From contig JANZNS010000007.1 of NCBI GenBank assembly GCA_025153445.1, forward strand, positions 124,001 through 188,000: a stretch of 64,000 nucleotides of DNA. Direction: 5' to 3'. This document shows, in pieces, positions 28,300 through 37,038 of this stretch. The notes beneath the pieces are model-generated. The model searched no databases, had not been told where the DNA came from, and saw only the letters and a program-made list of their open reading frames with translations. The stretch comes from Marinobacter sp. BGYM27. Its GTDB lineage: Bacteria; Pseudomonadota; Gammaproteobacteria; Pseudomonadales; Oleiphilaceae. Both the position numbers and the translations under genes were made by a program. Within the stretch, counting starts at the first letter, position 1. Each line of letters starts with the position of its first letter.

Positions 28300-29391
28300 A
28301 TGACCCAACCGCAACAATTGCGAGTAGATCAATCCCGGGCGGAAGAAGACGTCCGGGTTGCCAAGGTACTGACCTATCTGTCTGTCAGCGGTGTTGTGTG
28401 CCTGGCCGGTATTGGTATCAAGTCCTGGTTTTCAGCACACCCGGTGCACGCTGTTGTCCTGATACTGTTTATGCTGCTGGTGTTACTGAACATGGCAGCC
28501 TTCAGACGGTCCGGCAATTTTGCGCAGCAGAAAAACGGACTGCTAACCATTGTCGGGGGGCTGTTTGCGTACCTTATCGCTTCCGGAGGCGAGAGTAATA
28601 CGGGGCCGCTCTGGCTGTATGTGTTCCCGCCACTGGTATTTTATCTCACCAGCTTGCGCGCCGGCTCCCTTCTACTGGGCCTTTACCTGGCCTTTTGCCT
28701 TTTGGTGTTCATGTCACCCGACCTTCCATTTGTGACCGGGACATACGCCCCCGATTTCAAACTCCGGTTTATCGTGACGCTGATGTTTGAATCAATCTTC
28801 TGCTTCGTGCTTGAGGCCAGCCGCCGAAGGGCCCGCAACCAACTGGTCAGGCTCGCAAATTCGCACGAGCAAGCAGCTCGCACTGACGAGCTGACTGGAC
28901 TGCCCAACCGGCGGGACATGCACCTTCAGCTTAACAATGAACTGGCCCGCTACCAGCGCTCCGGGCGACATTTTTCCGCTGTGCTGATTGACCTTGATCA
29001 TTTCAAACGCATCAACGACGAGTTCGGCCACGATGCCGGTGACAAGGCGCTACAGGAATTCGCAGATCTGCTGCGCGGCGCCTGCCGTGAGAGCGATACC
29101 GCATCCCGATGGGGCGGTGAAGAATTCCTGATATTGTTGCCGGATACCTCTTTACTCCAGGCGCTGACGCTGACCGAGCGACTGCGCTCGGAAGTCGAGG
29201 AACACAACTTTATTTACCATTCCAAACGGCTGCCGGTCACTATCAGCGCAGGGGTTTGCTCGATCACCCAAAGCGACTCGATTAACGGCTTGCTGCGGCT
29301 GGCTGACAAAAACCTCTATGACGCCAAGGAAGCGGGCCGCAACCGGATATCACCCAGAGTACGCAGCAAACTTCCCTCCGGCTCACGATAG
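28300..29391 (+). CDS. Membrane-bound diguanylate cyclase (GGDEF)
   Basis: 363 residues. Residues 25-170 hold about five membrane segments (VLTYLSVSGVVCLAGIGIKS, AVVLILFMLLVLLNMAAF, LTIVGGLFAYLIASGG, GSLLLGLYLAFCLLVFM, FIVTLMFESIFCFVL), the 7TMR-like sensory region. A short coiled linker leads to the GGDEF domain from about 195: DELTGLPNRRDMH, IDLDHFKRINDEFGHDAGD and the active site RWGGEEFLILLP near 270. GGEEF is a catalytically competent form. An RESD sequence five residues before it is the RxxD inhibitory site for product feedback. It should synthesise cyclic di-GMP. Confidence 0.93.
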   Translation: MTQPQQLRVDQSRAEEDVRVAKVLTYLSVSGVVCLAGIGIKSWFSAHPVHAVVLILFMLLVLLNMAAFRRSGNFAQQKNGLLTIVGGLFAYLIASGGESNTGPLWLYVFPPLVFYLTSLRAGSLLLGLYLAFCLLVFMSPDLPFVTGTYAPDFKLRFIVTLMFESIFCFVLEASRRRARNQLVRLANSHEQAARTDELTGLPNRRDMHLQLNNELARYQRSGRHFSAVLIDLDHFKRINDEFGHDAGDKALQEFADLLRGACRESDTASRWGGEEFLILLPDTSLLQALTLTERLRSEVEEHNFIYHSKRLPVTISAGVCSITQSDSINGLLRLADKNLYDAKEAGRNRISPRVRSKLPSGSR

Positions 29392-29466
29392 CGACTATTT
29401 GAGCTGATCCCGCCCTGCCGTTAACATTGTCACCCCTTTAAACTCTGGCACAGGCGCAGACGCTAT

Positions 29467-29916
29467 ATGGCCCGTATTCGTATTTTTGTCGGCAGCGTAT
29501 TCGGTGGCGCACAACTCACCGCACGCGCAATAGGTAAGGCTCTGACCGATGCAGGCCACCCGACCACAGTCTCCGAAAACCCTACGCTGGAAGATCTGAC
29601 GTCCAATGATGACGCCATCCTGGTATGCACCTCGACCACCGGCCAGGGCGAACTCCCCGCGCCATTAATCCCGCTATACGCTGCAATCCGGGACACCCTG
29701 CCAATGCAGACCGGGCGCCCGTTCGGCGTAATTGTGCTGGGTGACAGTTCCTACGGCGATACCTTTTGCGGGGCCGGCGAGCTGATGGAAGAGGCGCTTT
29801 ACGAAATCGCCTGTCGCAAGGTCGGTGAAACCCTGCGTATTGATGCCCTTGAAACAACCGATCCGGAATCCGAAGCACTACCCTGGGTTCTGGAATGGGC
29901 AAACAGCCTGCCGTAA
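29467..29916 (+). CDS. Flavodoxin, MioC-like
   Basis: 149 residues. The flavodoxin fold is visible: MARIRIFVGSVFGGAQLTAR at the N-terminus (FMN phosphate loop), LVCTSTTGQGELPAPLIPLY near 53 and VIVLGDSSYGDTFCGAG near 88. The second motif TTGQGELP is typical of the MioC/YqcA short flavodoxins and of FMN domains in CPR and sulfite reductase. It transfers electrons in the cytoplasm; the partner is unknown. It lies 76 bp after the diguanylate cyclase, possibly on a separate transcript. Confidence 0.88.
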   Translation: MARIRIFVGSVFGGAQLTARAIGKALTDAGHPTTVSENPTLEDLTSNDDAILVCTSTTGQGELPAPLIPLYAAIRDTLPMQTGRPFGVIVLGDSSYGDTFCGAGELMEEALYEIACRKVGETLRIDALETTDPESEALPWVLEWANSLP

Positions 29917-30027
29917 CCCCTGCAATTTAGGGCGGACCAGCCCCAGAATGGCCACGATGTCCCATTAACACGAATCAAACACCGAACCACTTGAGCAGCT
30001 GCAGATCTGTAGCCATACTGGAATGAA

Positions 30028-30054
30028 CAGGCGTCAGAGCGGACGCCTGCTCTG
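30028..30054. other. Two overlapping, mutually exclusive hairpins
   Basis: CAGGCGTC (30028-30035) pairs with GACGCCTG (30042-30049). CAGAGC (30035-30040) can pair instead with GCTCTG (30049-30054), and the two stems share bases. They lie 61-88 bp upstream of the GTG start of the EAL protein gene. There is no T-run, so they would act as a leader switch or simply as a processed end of the flavodoxin transcript. Confidence 0.35.
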
Positions 30055-30115
30055 ATGGGCGGCCCTTGTCACGGGCTTCAGCTCAGGCACAACAAACAAA
30101 ACAAGACTTATACCT

Positions 30116-32686
30116 GTGCGCCAAACCGTTCTGCTCGCCGTCCTTCTGGGCGCGTTGATGACTGCTGCCTCCGTTGCTCATGCCGACCTCGAGCATGACG
30201 GCCAAATTGAGCCGGCAATTGATTACCTTCAAATTGATGGCGCTCAACAGAATAGCCTGACGCCAGAAGACGCCTTGAACCTGCCGGGCTGGCAAACCCT
30301 GAACGGCGAATCACCGAATTTCGGCTACACCGAAGCACCTGTCTGGCTGCGCTTCAGCCCCCCCATATCGTCCAGCGAAATGCATCAGATACTGGACATA
30401 CGCTACCCGCAGCTCGACTCCGTCAAGATCTACCTCTTCCGCGACGGCAAACTGATTGACGAACTGATAACCGGCGACAGAATGCCACTCAAGCCTCGCC
30501 CGCTACGCCACCCCCACTTCCTGCTGCCCTATACCGTCGATCCCGGTTCCAGCTATCAGTTTGTGGTCAGGGTTCAGACCAACGGTGCGCTACAGGTACC
30601 GATCACCCTCTGGCAGCGGGATCGATTTTTCGATCATACCTCCGCGGTCGATCAGGCCCATGCCATCTATTACGGCATCCTGATCACCGTGATTTTTTTC
30701 AACCTGTTCGTGTTTGCCGCCCTCAGGGAAGCAACCTATCTTTACTACGCGCTTTCAACACTCGGCTACCTTGTGATGCTATCCACTTTGCGCGGGATGG
30801 CGTTTGTCTACATCTGGCCCGGCAGCCCCTGGCTACAGAATCAGTCGATGATGGTGTCCGTACCCTTTGCGCTGCTCTTCTCCTCACTATTCGCTCGTGC
30901 CTTTCTCGATCTGAAGCACAGCAGCCCCGCGCTTGACCGGTGGGTTCGGGTCTCGGTGTACCTGAATCTTGCGGCCATCGCCGGCACTTTCATTCTCGAC
31001 TACAACACCTCAATGCGATTGTCGGTGGCCCTGGCTATCCCGGGCTGCCTGCTCCTTACACTGCTGGGCCCCATTGAATGGCTCAAGGGTAACCGGCAAG
31101 CCGGGCTTTATACTCTGGCATGGGGGGCATTGACGATTGGCAGCGCGCTGACAGCGCTCAACAAGTATGGGGTTGTGCCAACCAATTTCGTGACTGAATT
31201 CGGAATGGAGATCGGCTCTGCTCTGGAAGCGATTCTGCTATCCATCGCGCTGGCTGCCCGTCTCTATCGCGAACGCAGCGACAAGATGGCCGCTCAGGAG
31301 GCTCAGCTGCAGGCGCTCGCTGCCCGGCGCAAGGCTGAACTGAGGATGATGGACCAAGCCCTGCACCACCCTCTGACAGGGCTACCTAACCGCTCTTCGT
31401 TCGAGCTTCATTTGCAGGATACGCTCACCCGCAAGCCTGACAAGCGCCACGCTGTCGGCGTGATTCAACTGACCAATCTGCAGGCCATCACCAAAACGCT
31501 GGGGCACCAGAACGCGGACCAGGTTCTGAAACTGGCAGCACGGCGCTTCAACGTTATTTGCCGTGATCTCCCCGGCATTCAAATAGTTGAGCATTCCGAA
31601 ACCCGAAGCTTTTTTGTCGCCGCGCTGGAATCTGCCACCTTCGGATTTGTGATCGATGCCGAGGAGGTCAAAGCCATGCCTCGCCGGGTCGTGCAATGCC
31701 TTGAGGCGATTCGCAAACCCATCGAATACCTGGGCATGCAGCTGCCTCTTGACCCGCTGGCAGGGATTTCAGTCTACCCCGACCATGCCACGGATATTAA
31801 TACCCTGATCCGCCAGGCCTATATCGCACTTGAAAGCGAAGACTCCGCTGAGCGCGGTCTCGCCTACTACAAGCCCGAAGCAGACAGCTACAACACCGGT
31901 CGCCTGACGCTGGTATCCGAGTTGCGCGAAGCACTGGACACCAATCAACTCGCTCTCTACTTCCAGCCCAAACTTTCATTATCCAGCCGCAACGTTGTGG
32001 GTGCCGAAGCACTGATCCGTTGGCCGGGGAAGGCAACACCAATTTCCGCAGAGGAGATTATCTCTGTAGCCGAGCAGACCGGGCTGATCAAACCCCTGAC
32101 CCGATGGGTTCTCGAGCAGGCGTTGAAAGCCCGGGACAAGCTGATCGCCGCGGGCTACAACGATCTCAGCATCTCGGTCAATATTTCGCCCAACAACCTG
32201 CGCGAACCTGAATTTCCGCTGTTTGTGCAACGCTTGATGACCAGCTATCACCAACATGCCGGCAAGATCATTCTGGAAGTCACTGAAACATCGATGATGC
32301 AGGATCCGGTCAATTCGCTACGCGCTTTGCGATCGCTGGATTTCACTGGTATTCCGCTATCGATTGATGATTTCGGCTCGGGCTACTCGTCGCTGTCCTA
32401 TATCAAGCGACTGCCCGCCAGTGAAATCAAAATCGACCGCTCACTGATCAGTGACCTGGAGTTTCAGGCAGACGACCGGGTGATCGTCAAAACCACGATC
32501 AATATGTGCCACGATCTGGGATACACGGTTGTGGCGGAAGGCGTCGAGGATGAGAGCACGCTGCGATTGCTGCGCGAGATGAACTGCGACATGGTGCAGG
32601 GCTATGTCATGACCCCGCCACTGCCATTTGATGATTTCGTGCGCTGGCTTGCGAATCAGGCCCAGCAGGAACAGCGCCGAGCCTGA
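30116..32686 (+). CDS. 7TMR-DISM sensor phosphodiesterase (degenerate GGDEF plus EAL)
   Basis: 856 residues from a GTG start. Signal peptide (MRQTVLLAVLLGALMTAASV), then a periplasmic 7TMR-DISM extracellular 2 domain (residues 30-175, with FGYTEAPVWLRF), seven membrane segments (180-395), a coiled linker, a GGDEF-like domain (420-580) and an EAL domain (600-840). The GGDEF motif is lost: the site reads SETRSFFVA. The EAL domain keeps GAEALIRWPG near 630, VNISPNNL, LEVTETSMM, SIDDFGSGYSSLSYIKRLP, EIKIDRS and VVAEGVED, so it should hydrolyse cyclic di-GMP. The sensor input is probably an extracellular carbohydrate-like or redox cue, unknown here. Confidence 0.9.
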   Translation: MRQTVLLAVLLGALMTAASVAHADLEHDGQIEPAIDYLQIDGAQQNSLTPEDALNLPGWQTLNGESPNFGYTEAPVWLRFSPPISSSEMHQILDIRYPQLDSVKIYLFRDGKLIDELITGDRMPLKPRPLRHPHFLLPYTVDPGSSYQFVVRVQTNGALQVPITLWQRDRFFDHTSAVDQAHAIYYGILITVIFFNLFVFAALREATYLYYALSTLGYLVMLSTLRGMAFVYIWPGSPWLQNQSMMVSVPFALLFSSLFARAFLDLKHSSPALDRWVRVSVYLNLAAIAGTFILDYNTSMRLSVALAIPGCLLLTLLGPIEWLKGNRQAGLYTLAWGALTIGSALTALNKYGVVPTNFVTEFGMEIGSALEAILLSIALAARLYRERSDKMAAQEAQLQALAARRKAELRMMDQALHHPLTGLPNRSSFELHLQDTLTRKPDKRHAVGVIQLTNLQAITKTLGHQNADQVLKLAARRFNVICRDLPGIQIVEHSETRSFFVAALESATFGFVIDAEEVKAMPRRVVQCLEAIRKPIEYLGMQLPLDPLAGISVYPDHATDINTLIRQAYIALESEDSAERGLAYYKPEADSYNTGRLTLVSELREALDTNQLALYFQPKLSLSSRNVVGAEALIRWPGKATPISAEEIISVAEQTGLIKPLTRWVLEQALKARDKLIAAGYNDLSISVNISPNNLREPEFPLFVQRLMTSYHQHAGKIILEVTETSMMQDPVNSLRALRSLDFTGIPLSIDDFGSGYSSLSYIKRLPASEIKIDRSLISDLEFQADDRVIVKTTINMCHDLGYTVVAEGVEDESTLRLLREMNCDMVQGYVMTPPLPFDDFVRWLANQAQQEQRRA

Positions 32687-32705
32687 GCGGCACGGCGCCA
32701 GAGAA

Positions 32706-33572
32706 TCAGGACTTGGCCGAACGCTGACGAATCAGCGCTTCCTGGCATGTTGATGCCACCAGTACCCCTTCACGATTAAAGATATTGCCACGGTTGAATC
32801 CTCTTCCGCCGGACGCACTCGGGCTATCCTTGTCGTAGAGCAGCCAGTCATCCATGCGAAACTCCCGGTGAAACCAGATCGAGTGATCAAGGCTCGCCAC
32901 CTGCATGCCTTTGTTCATGAACGACACGCCATGGGGATGAAGCGAGGTACCCAGCAGGCCAAAGTCGGAAGAATAGGCCAGCAGGCAGCGATGCAGCACC
33001 GGGTCATCCGGCAGGTCACCCTGCGCACGGAACCAGGCCTGCTTTTGTGGATCTTTCGGCTCTGGCTTCAACGGGTTGACCGGATCAATCGGGCGGATCT
33101 CAATCGGACGGTCTCGTGTAAACTTCTCACGACGGTTTTCAGGAATATACTGTTTGAGCATCAGCGCATAAGTGTGTTCGGATTTGAGCTTGTCGAAGCT
33201 CGAAACCTCGGGCATCGGAACCTGGTGATCAAACCCGGGCTCCTCCACCTGGAAGGACATGGACCCGGTGAGAATTTCCTTGCCATCCTGACGCGCAATC
33301 ACTCGACGAACGGAGAATGTACCCCCATCACGAACGCGCTGCACTTCATAATCAATTGGCAACCGGGTATTGCCCGGGCGCAGAAAATAGGCATGAAGCG
33401 AATGGGCGGTCCGGTTCTCAACCGTGCGGCTGGCAGCCATCAGCGCCTGCCCCAGAACCTGGCCACCAAACACATTTTCAAAACCGAGATCTTCACTTTC
33501 GCCTTGAAAATGATCATCACCGATCGGTGCCAGGTCCAACAACTCGACCAATTTGCGGGTGACATCCAGCAT
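32706..33572 (-). CDS. tesB: Acyl-CoA thioesterase II
   Basis: 288 residues from the ATG at 33572 (AGGAG 6 nt upstream); a longer open frame extends further but is not supported by length. The double hot-dog fold is indicated by NVFGGQVLGQALMAASRTV near 42, HAYFLRPGNTRLPIDYEV and, in the second half, LAYSSDFGLLGTSLHPHGVS (catalytic Asp) and ASLDHSIWFHREFRMDDWLL. TesB cleaves medium- and long-chain acyl-CoA. It is divergent from the small secreted protein gene at 33697. Confidence 0.94.
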   Translation of the reverse strand: MLDVTRKLVELLDLAPIGDDHFQGESEDLGFENVFGGQVLGQALMAASRTVENRTAHSLHAYFLRPGNTRLPIDYEVQRVRDGGTFSVRRVIARQDGKEILTGSMSFQVEEPGFDHQVPMPEVSSFDKLKSEHTYALMLKQYIPENRREKFTRDRPIEIRPIDPVNPLKPEPKDPQKQAWFRAQGDLPDDPVLHRCLLAYSSDFGLLGTSLHPHGVSFMNKGMQVASLDHSIWFHREFRMDDWLLYDKDSPSASGGRGFNRGNIFNREGVLVASTCQEALIRQRSAKS

Positions 33573-33696
33573 GCCTGCTCCTGTTAACTTTTCTGTATCA
33601 GAGCACGCTGTTCTACCCCAGCGCGCCTGTTTAAGCAATGACGATAATGACCCAGGTTGCAGGCTCAAACTATCAGGTCCGGGCTGCTGGGGAGCC

Positions 33697-34110
33697 ATGG
33701 TGCTACTTCTGACAGCGCTGGGCCTGTTCGGAGAATCGGCCTCCGCCAAAGGCGCCATCGCTGACTGGCACTATAATCCGCAGCTGGATTCACGCATGAC
33801 GCGGCGCAGCTGCCTGTCAGTCACCGACCGCCGCGATGAGATTAACCCCGTGGTGTTGCCCCAACCGGAATGGCCTCCTGAAAAGCGTGAAAGGTATGAG
33901 GATCGCGGCTGGTATCTTATTCAACCCGCTTTCAGTACCGACACCACCGTGGGCTACAAGGATTCCCGTGATGCCGTGCAGATCGCCCAGACTCAGCAGG
34001 ATGCCGACCTGGCAAAGGCCAGCAACACGTCACTGAGTCAGGATCACTTACCCGAGGCCTTGCGAGGGTTTGTATATCGCATCGACTTCGGGATCGAATA
34101 CCGGTTCTGA
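33697..34110 (+). CDS. Secreted protein of unknown function
   Basis: 137 residues from the ATG at 33697, which has GGGGAG upstream and starts a clean signal peptide (MVLLLTALGLFGESASAKGA). The frame is open further back but would overlap the tesB start. The mature part contains RSCLSVTDRRDEINPVVLPQ, PEKRERYEDRGWYLIQPAFS and ends with LRGFVYRIDFGIEYRF, whose alternating aromatic C-terminus resembles an outer-membrane beta-strand. I do not recognise the family. It is divergent from tesB and convergent with the rubredoxin reductase gene. Confidence 0.7.
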   Translation: MVLLLTALGLFGESASAKGAIADWHYNPQLDSRMTRRSCLSVTDRRDEINPVVLPQPEWPPEKRERYEDRGWYLIQPAFSTDTTVGYKDSRDAVQIAQTQQDADLAKASNTSLSQDHLPEALRGFVYRIDFGIEYRF

Positions 34111-34153
34111 CTGCAGGGAATGCCGGAACGCCCTGTCGACGTCCCGTCCGGCA

Positions 34154-35308
34154 TTAGCGGTGCAGCGGCGGCACTTCTTTGGAAAGCGCCTGCTTCTCAA
34201 GGGCAAAATCACCGGTAACGGCGAAGCCCAGCGCCTGGCCGTCAGCATCGCGAAAGATGGCTTTGACGCTGCGGCCGTTCTGCTCAACTTCCCAATCACC
34301 CTCGGCGCCCACCGGCGGCGGGCATACGGAGGTCGGACAGCATGGCGTCTTGATCATCACCGGCATCACCCCATAGGCCACTTCTGTTGCCTGCCCCAGC
34401 AGGGTCTTGGCCAGTGCCCGTGAGCAGGCCATCAGCGGCAACACATACAGCAGCACATGGCCGTCGACTTCGGCGCAATCGCCAAGTGCATAAATGTCTT
34501 CTGCGCTGGTCTGCAGATGGCGATCCACCACGATGCCCCGCTGCACATCGAGACCTGCGGACTCGGCCAACTGGGTACGCGGACGCAGGCCAACAGCCGA
34601 AATGACCCGATCTGCCTCCACGATCTCGCCGTTCGCCAGGGTCAGGCGCACGCCATCCCCATTCGGCTCAATATGATCGACTACCGTTTCCAGATGAAAG
34701 CGCACGCCTTCATCCTTCAGGGCATCGATCACCGCCTGCCCGGCTACCGGTGGCAGCAGCCCCGGCATCACGTTGTCTGAAGGTGCAATAATATCGACTT
34801 CATAGCCGCCATTGCGCAGGTCATTGGCGAACTCACAACCAATCAGGCCAGCCCCCATAATTGCCACCCGCTGCTTGCCTTCCAGCGCCTGGCGAAACGC
34901 CCGGTAATCCATCAGGTCATTGATACTGTGCACAAACGACTGACCCTCGCCTTTCAGTTGCAAGCGAATCACGTCCGCTCCCCAGGCCAGCACCAGTTTG
35001 CTGTATTCAAGTCGCTCGTCACCGATCAGAACACAGTGAGCTTCGGCGTCAATACCGGTGACTGTGGTATGGGTCCGCAACTCGATGTTCAGCTGAGCCG
35101 CCATACCAGCAGCGTCCGACTGAGCCAACTCATCTGCAGTCTTGCCTTTGGTGAAACCGGTAGACAGCATCGGCTTGGAATAGCTGTGGCCGTCATCGGC
35201 AGTCAGCATCAGAACAGGGACTTCTTTGTCCTGCTTACGAATTTCACGGGCCAGGGAATACCCTGACAGGCCCGTGCCGATAATGACGATGGGGGCATCG
35301 TTGGACAT
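34154..35308 (-). CDS. rubB: Rubredoxin-NAD(+) reductase
   Basis: 384 residues. FAD site VIIGTGLSGYSLAREIRKQD at the N-terminus, SYSKPMLSTGFTKGK near 43, NAD(P)H site VAIMGAGLIGCEFANDLRNG near 147, and the flavin-contact block EDIYALGDCAEVDGHVLLYV near 280, in the order of the AlkT/RubB family. It reduces rubredoxin with NADH, feeding electrons to alkane hydroxylases or to oxidative-stress enzymes. The rubredoxin gene is 82 bp upstream on the same strand. The pair followed by ubiC-ubiA and phoBR has the same order as in P. aeruginosa. No alkB is in the window. Confidence 0.93.
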   Translation of the reverse strand: MSNDAPIVIIGTGLSGYSLAREIRKQDKEVPVLMLTADDGHSYSKPMLSTGFTKGKTADELAQSDAAGMAAQLNIELRTHTTVTGIDAEAHCVLIGDERLEYSKLVLAWGADVIRLQLKGEGQSFVHSINDLMDYRAFRQALEGKQRVAIMGAGLIGCEFANDLRNGGYEVDIIAPSDNVMPGLLPPVAGQAVIDALKDEGVRFHLETVVDHIEPNGDGVRLTLANGEIVEADRVISAVGLRPRTQLAESAGLDVQRGIVVDRHLQTSAEDIYALGDCAEVDGHVLLYVLPLMACSRALAKTLLGQATEVAYGVMPVMIKTPCCPTSVCPPPVGAEGDWEVEQNGRSVKAIFRDADGQALGFAVTGDFALEKQALSKEVPPLHR

Positions 35309-35390
35309 GCCACTGCTCTCCTTGATGGTTACTCAGGCATCAATGCCGGTCGTGCCGAACATTGAAAACACAAAACAGGCCGGCAGATAA

Positions 35391-35558
35391 TCAGCCGATT
35401 TCGATCATTTCAAAGTCTTCTTTGCCGACGCCACAATCCGGGCAGACCCAGTCTTCCGGCACATCGTCCCAGACCGTGCCCGGCTCAATACCGTCTTCCG
35501 GCCAACCCTGGGCTTCATCGTATATCCAGCCACATACCACACACTGCCACTTCTTCAT
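35391..35558 (-). CDS. rubA: Rubredoxin
   Basis: 55 residues ([20 protein letters not shown] to DFEMIEIG). The iron-binding cysteines form CVVCGY near residues 6-11 and [11 protein letters not shown] near 39-49. There is no extra Arg after the second motif, which from memory fits the AlkG2-type rubredoxins able to support alkane hydroxylases. GGAG lies 8 nt upstream of the ATG. It is the first gene of a rubA-rubB pair, read leftward. Confidence 0.95.
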   Translation of the reverse strand: MKKWQCVVCGWIYDEAQGWPEDGIEPGTVWDDVPEDWVCPDCGVGKEDFEMIEIG

Positions 35559-35748
35559 GATCGTTCTCCACTGTTCGCATCAGGCCGGGGATCATAATTG
35601 TTCTACAATCCCTCACGCAACCAAACCTTCATTCTGTACATTATCTGGCCCGTCATAATACGCATTGTCAGCCCTCTGACCAATGCCATACGCGCCAGCA
35701 CCGACGTCAAACCTGCCAAGCCCCCTCCCCGCGAGCGACCAGCTTCGG

Positions 35749-35754
35749 TATAAT
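35749..35754 (+). promoter_or_regulatory. Consensus -10 box upstream of hpt
   Basis: TATAAT at 35749-35754, 58 bp before the hpt start. The -35 region is C-rich and unconvincing, so only the -10 is supported. Confidence 0.45.
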
Positions 35755-35812
35755 GGCCCGTTTTTGGGACGCAGCCGGCGGCTTACCCCTTCCAAAACAG
35801 GACTTTCACGGT

Positions 35813-36370
35813 ATGACAGATTCCCGCGACGAACTGCAACAGGTTTTCGATGAGGCTGATTGTCTCTGCTCCGAGCAGGACGTGCATCAGGCGATCGACA
35901 CCATGGCAGCCGCCATTTCCGAGCAGCTCAGTGAACGTAACCCACTGCTATTTTGCGTGATGAACGGCGGGCTTATTTTTACTGGCCAGCTGCTTCCCAA
36001 ACTGCGTTTTCCGGTCCAGGCCGAATACCTGCACGCGACCCGATACCGTCAGGAAACCACCGGCGGTATCTTGGAATGGAAACTGCGCCCCGAAGCTGAC
36101 ATGCGCGGACGCACCGTACTGATCGTTGACGATATCCTCGACGAAGGCACTACCCTGAACGCCATTGCAGACTACTGCCGCAGCCAGGGGGCAGAAGAGG
36201 TGTTGACAGCAGTGCTGGTCGACAAACAACACGATCGCAAATGCCGCCCCGGCCTTAAAGCCGACTTCACAGGGTTGGATGTTGAAGATCGTTTTCTTTT
36301 CGGCTTTGGCATGGACTACAAAGGCTACTGGCGCAACGCCCCCGGCATCTATGCCGTTAAAGGACTTTGA
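35813..36370 (+). CDS. hpt: Hypoxanthine-guanine phosphoribosyltransferase
   Basis: 185 residues from the ATG at 35813. The PRPP-binding motif VLIVDDILDEGTTLNAIADY is near residue 102, FCVMNGGLIFTGQLLPKL near 45 supplies the pyrophosphate loop, and LFGFGMDYKGYWRN near the C-terminus contacts the purine. It salvages hypoxanthine and guanine. The same protein type next to rubredoxin genes and ubiC occurs in related bacteria. Its last 20 nt overlap the proposed ubiC start. Confidence 0.93.
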   Translation: MTDSRDELQQVFDEADCLCSEQDVHQAIDTMAAAISEQLSERNPLLFCVMNGGLIFTGQLLPKLRFPVQAEYLHATRYRQETTGGILEWKLRPEADMRGRTVLIVDDILDEGTTLNAIADYCRSQGAEEVLTAVLVDKQHDRKCRPGLKADFTGLDVEDRFLFGFGMDYKGYWRNAPGIYAVKGL

Positions 36371-36941
36371 CATCCCCGCTTCTTCAGCAACTGACAGCAA
36401 CCTCCGCCGGGTGCCTCCGGCCCTGTGGTTTCCCAGCATTCCCGCTGCGCAACTGGTCGCTGATCAGTCGCTGACCGATGGGGTGTACTGGCTGACCGTT
36501 GAGGGATCGCTGACCCGGGCGCTGCAACTACGCTGCCGGCAGAGTTTCCATGTGGAGATTCTCTGGGAAGGCTATGCCCGCCCCACAGCCGAAGAAGCAC
36601 GGGCGCTCAACCTGCCTTCCCGCCAGCATGCCTGGATTCGCGAGGTCAATTTGTGCGGTGACGGTGAACCCTGGGTGATGGCGCGAACAGTTATCCCGCT
36701 GGCCACGCTGAAAGGTGCCGGCCGCCGGCTGCGGCATCTTGGACGACAGCCGCTGGGGGCTTTTCTTTTTCGCCACCGTCGCTGGCATCGCGGAGCCTTC
36801 CAAACCGGCCTGACCCAGTCACCAACACCGGATCAACCCGCGATCGGACGCCGCTCCCGCTTCAGCAAGGGCTCGCGCGCATTATTGGTTGGCGAGTACT
36901 TCTACCCTCGGTTGCTCCAGCAAAACGACAGCAAAAACTAA
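36351..36941 (+). CDS. ubiC: Chorismate pyruvate-lyase
   Basis: 196 residues. Despite a variable N-terminus, the core matches UbiC: RQHAWIREVNLCGDGEPWVM near 95, ARTVIPLATLKGAGRRLRHL, LGRQPLGAFLF and the C-terminal AIGRRSRFSKGSRALLVGEY. It converts chorismate to 4-hydroxybenzoate, the first committed step of ubiquinone synthesis, and precedes ubiA as usual. The ATG at 36351 overlaps the end of hpt by 20 nt and lacks a strong ribosome-binding site, so translational coupling is likely and the start is uncertain. Confidence 0.88.
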   Translation: MPLKDFDIPASSATDSNLRRVPPALWFPSIPAAQLVADQSLTDGVYWLTVEGSLTRALQLRCRQSFHVEILWEGYARPTAEEARALNLPSRQHAWIREVNLCGDGEPWVMARTVIPLATLKGAGRRLRHLGRQPLGAFLFRHRRWHRGAFQTGLTQSPTPDQPAIGRRSRFSKGSRALLVGEYFYPRLLQQNDSKN

Positions 36942-37038
36942 TCGCCGCACCACGCCAAGCGACTTCAATCAGAGGGCGCTGCGCGGCTATACTGGCGCTC
37001 ACTGACACGTCAGAGCCACACACCAAAGCAGCCCGAAT

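Noticed and set aside
32868-33587. 239-residue plus-strand frame opposite tesB
   Set aside because: Antisense shadow of tesB; no recognisable family and no translation signals.
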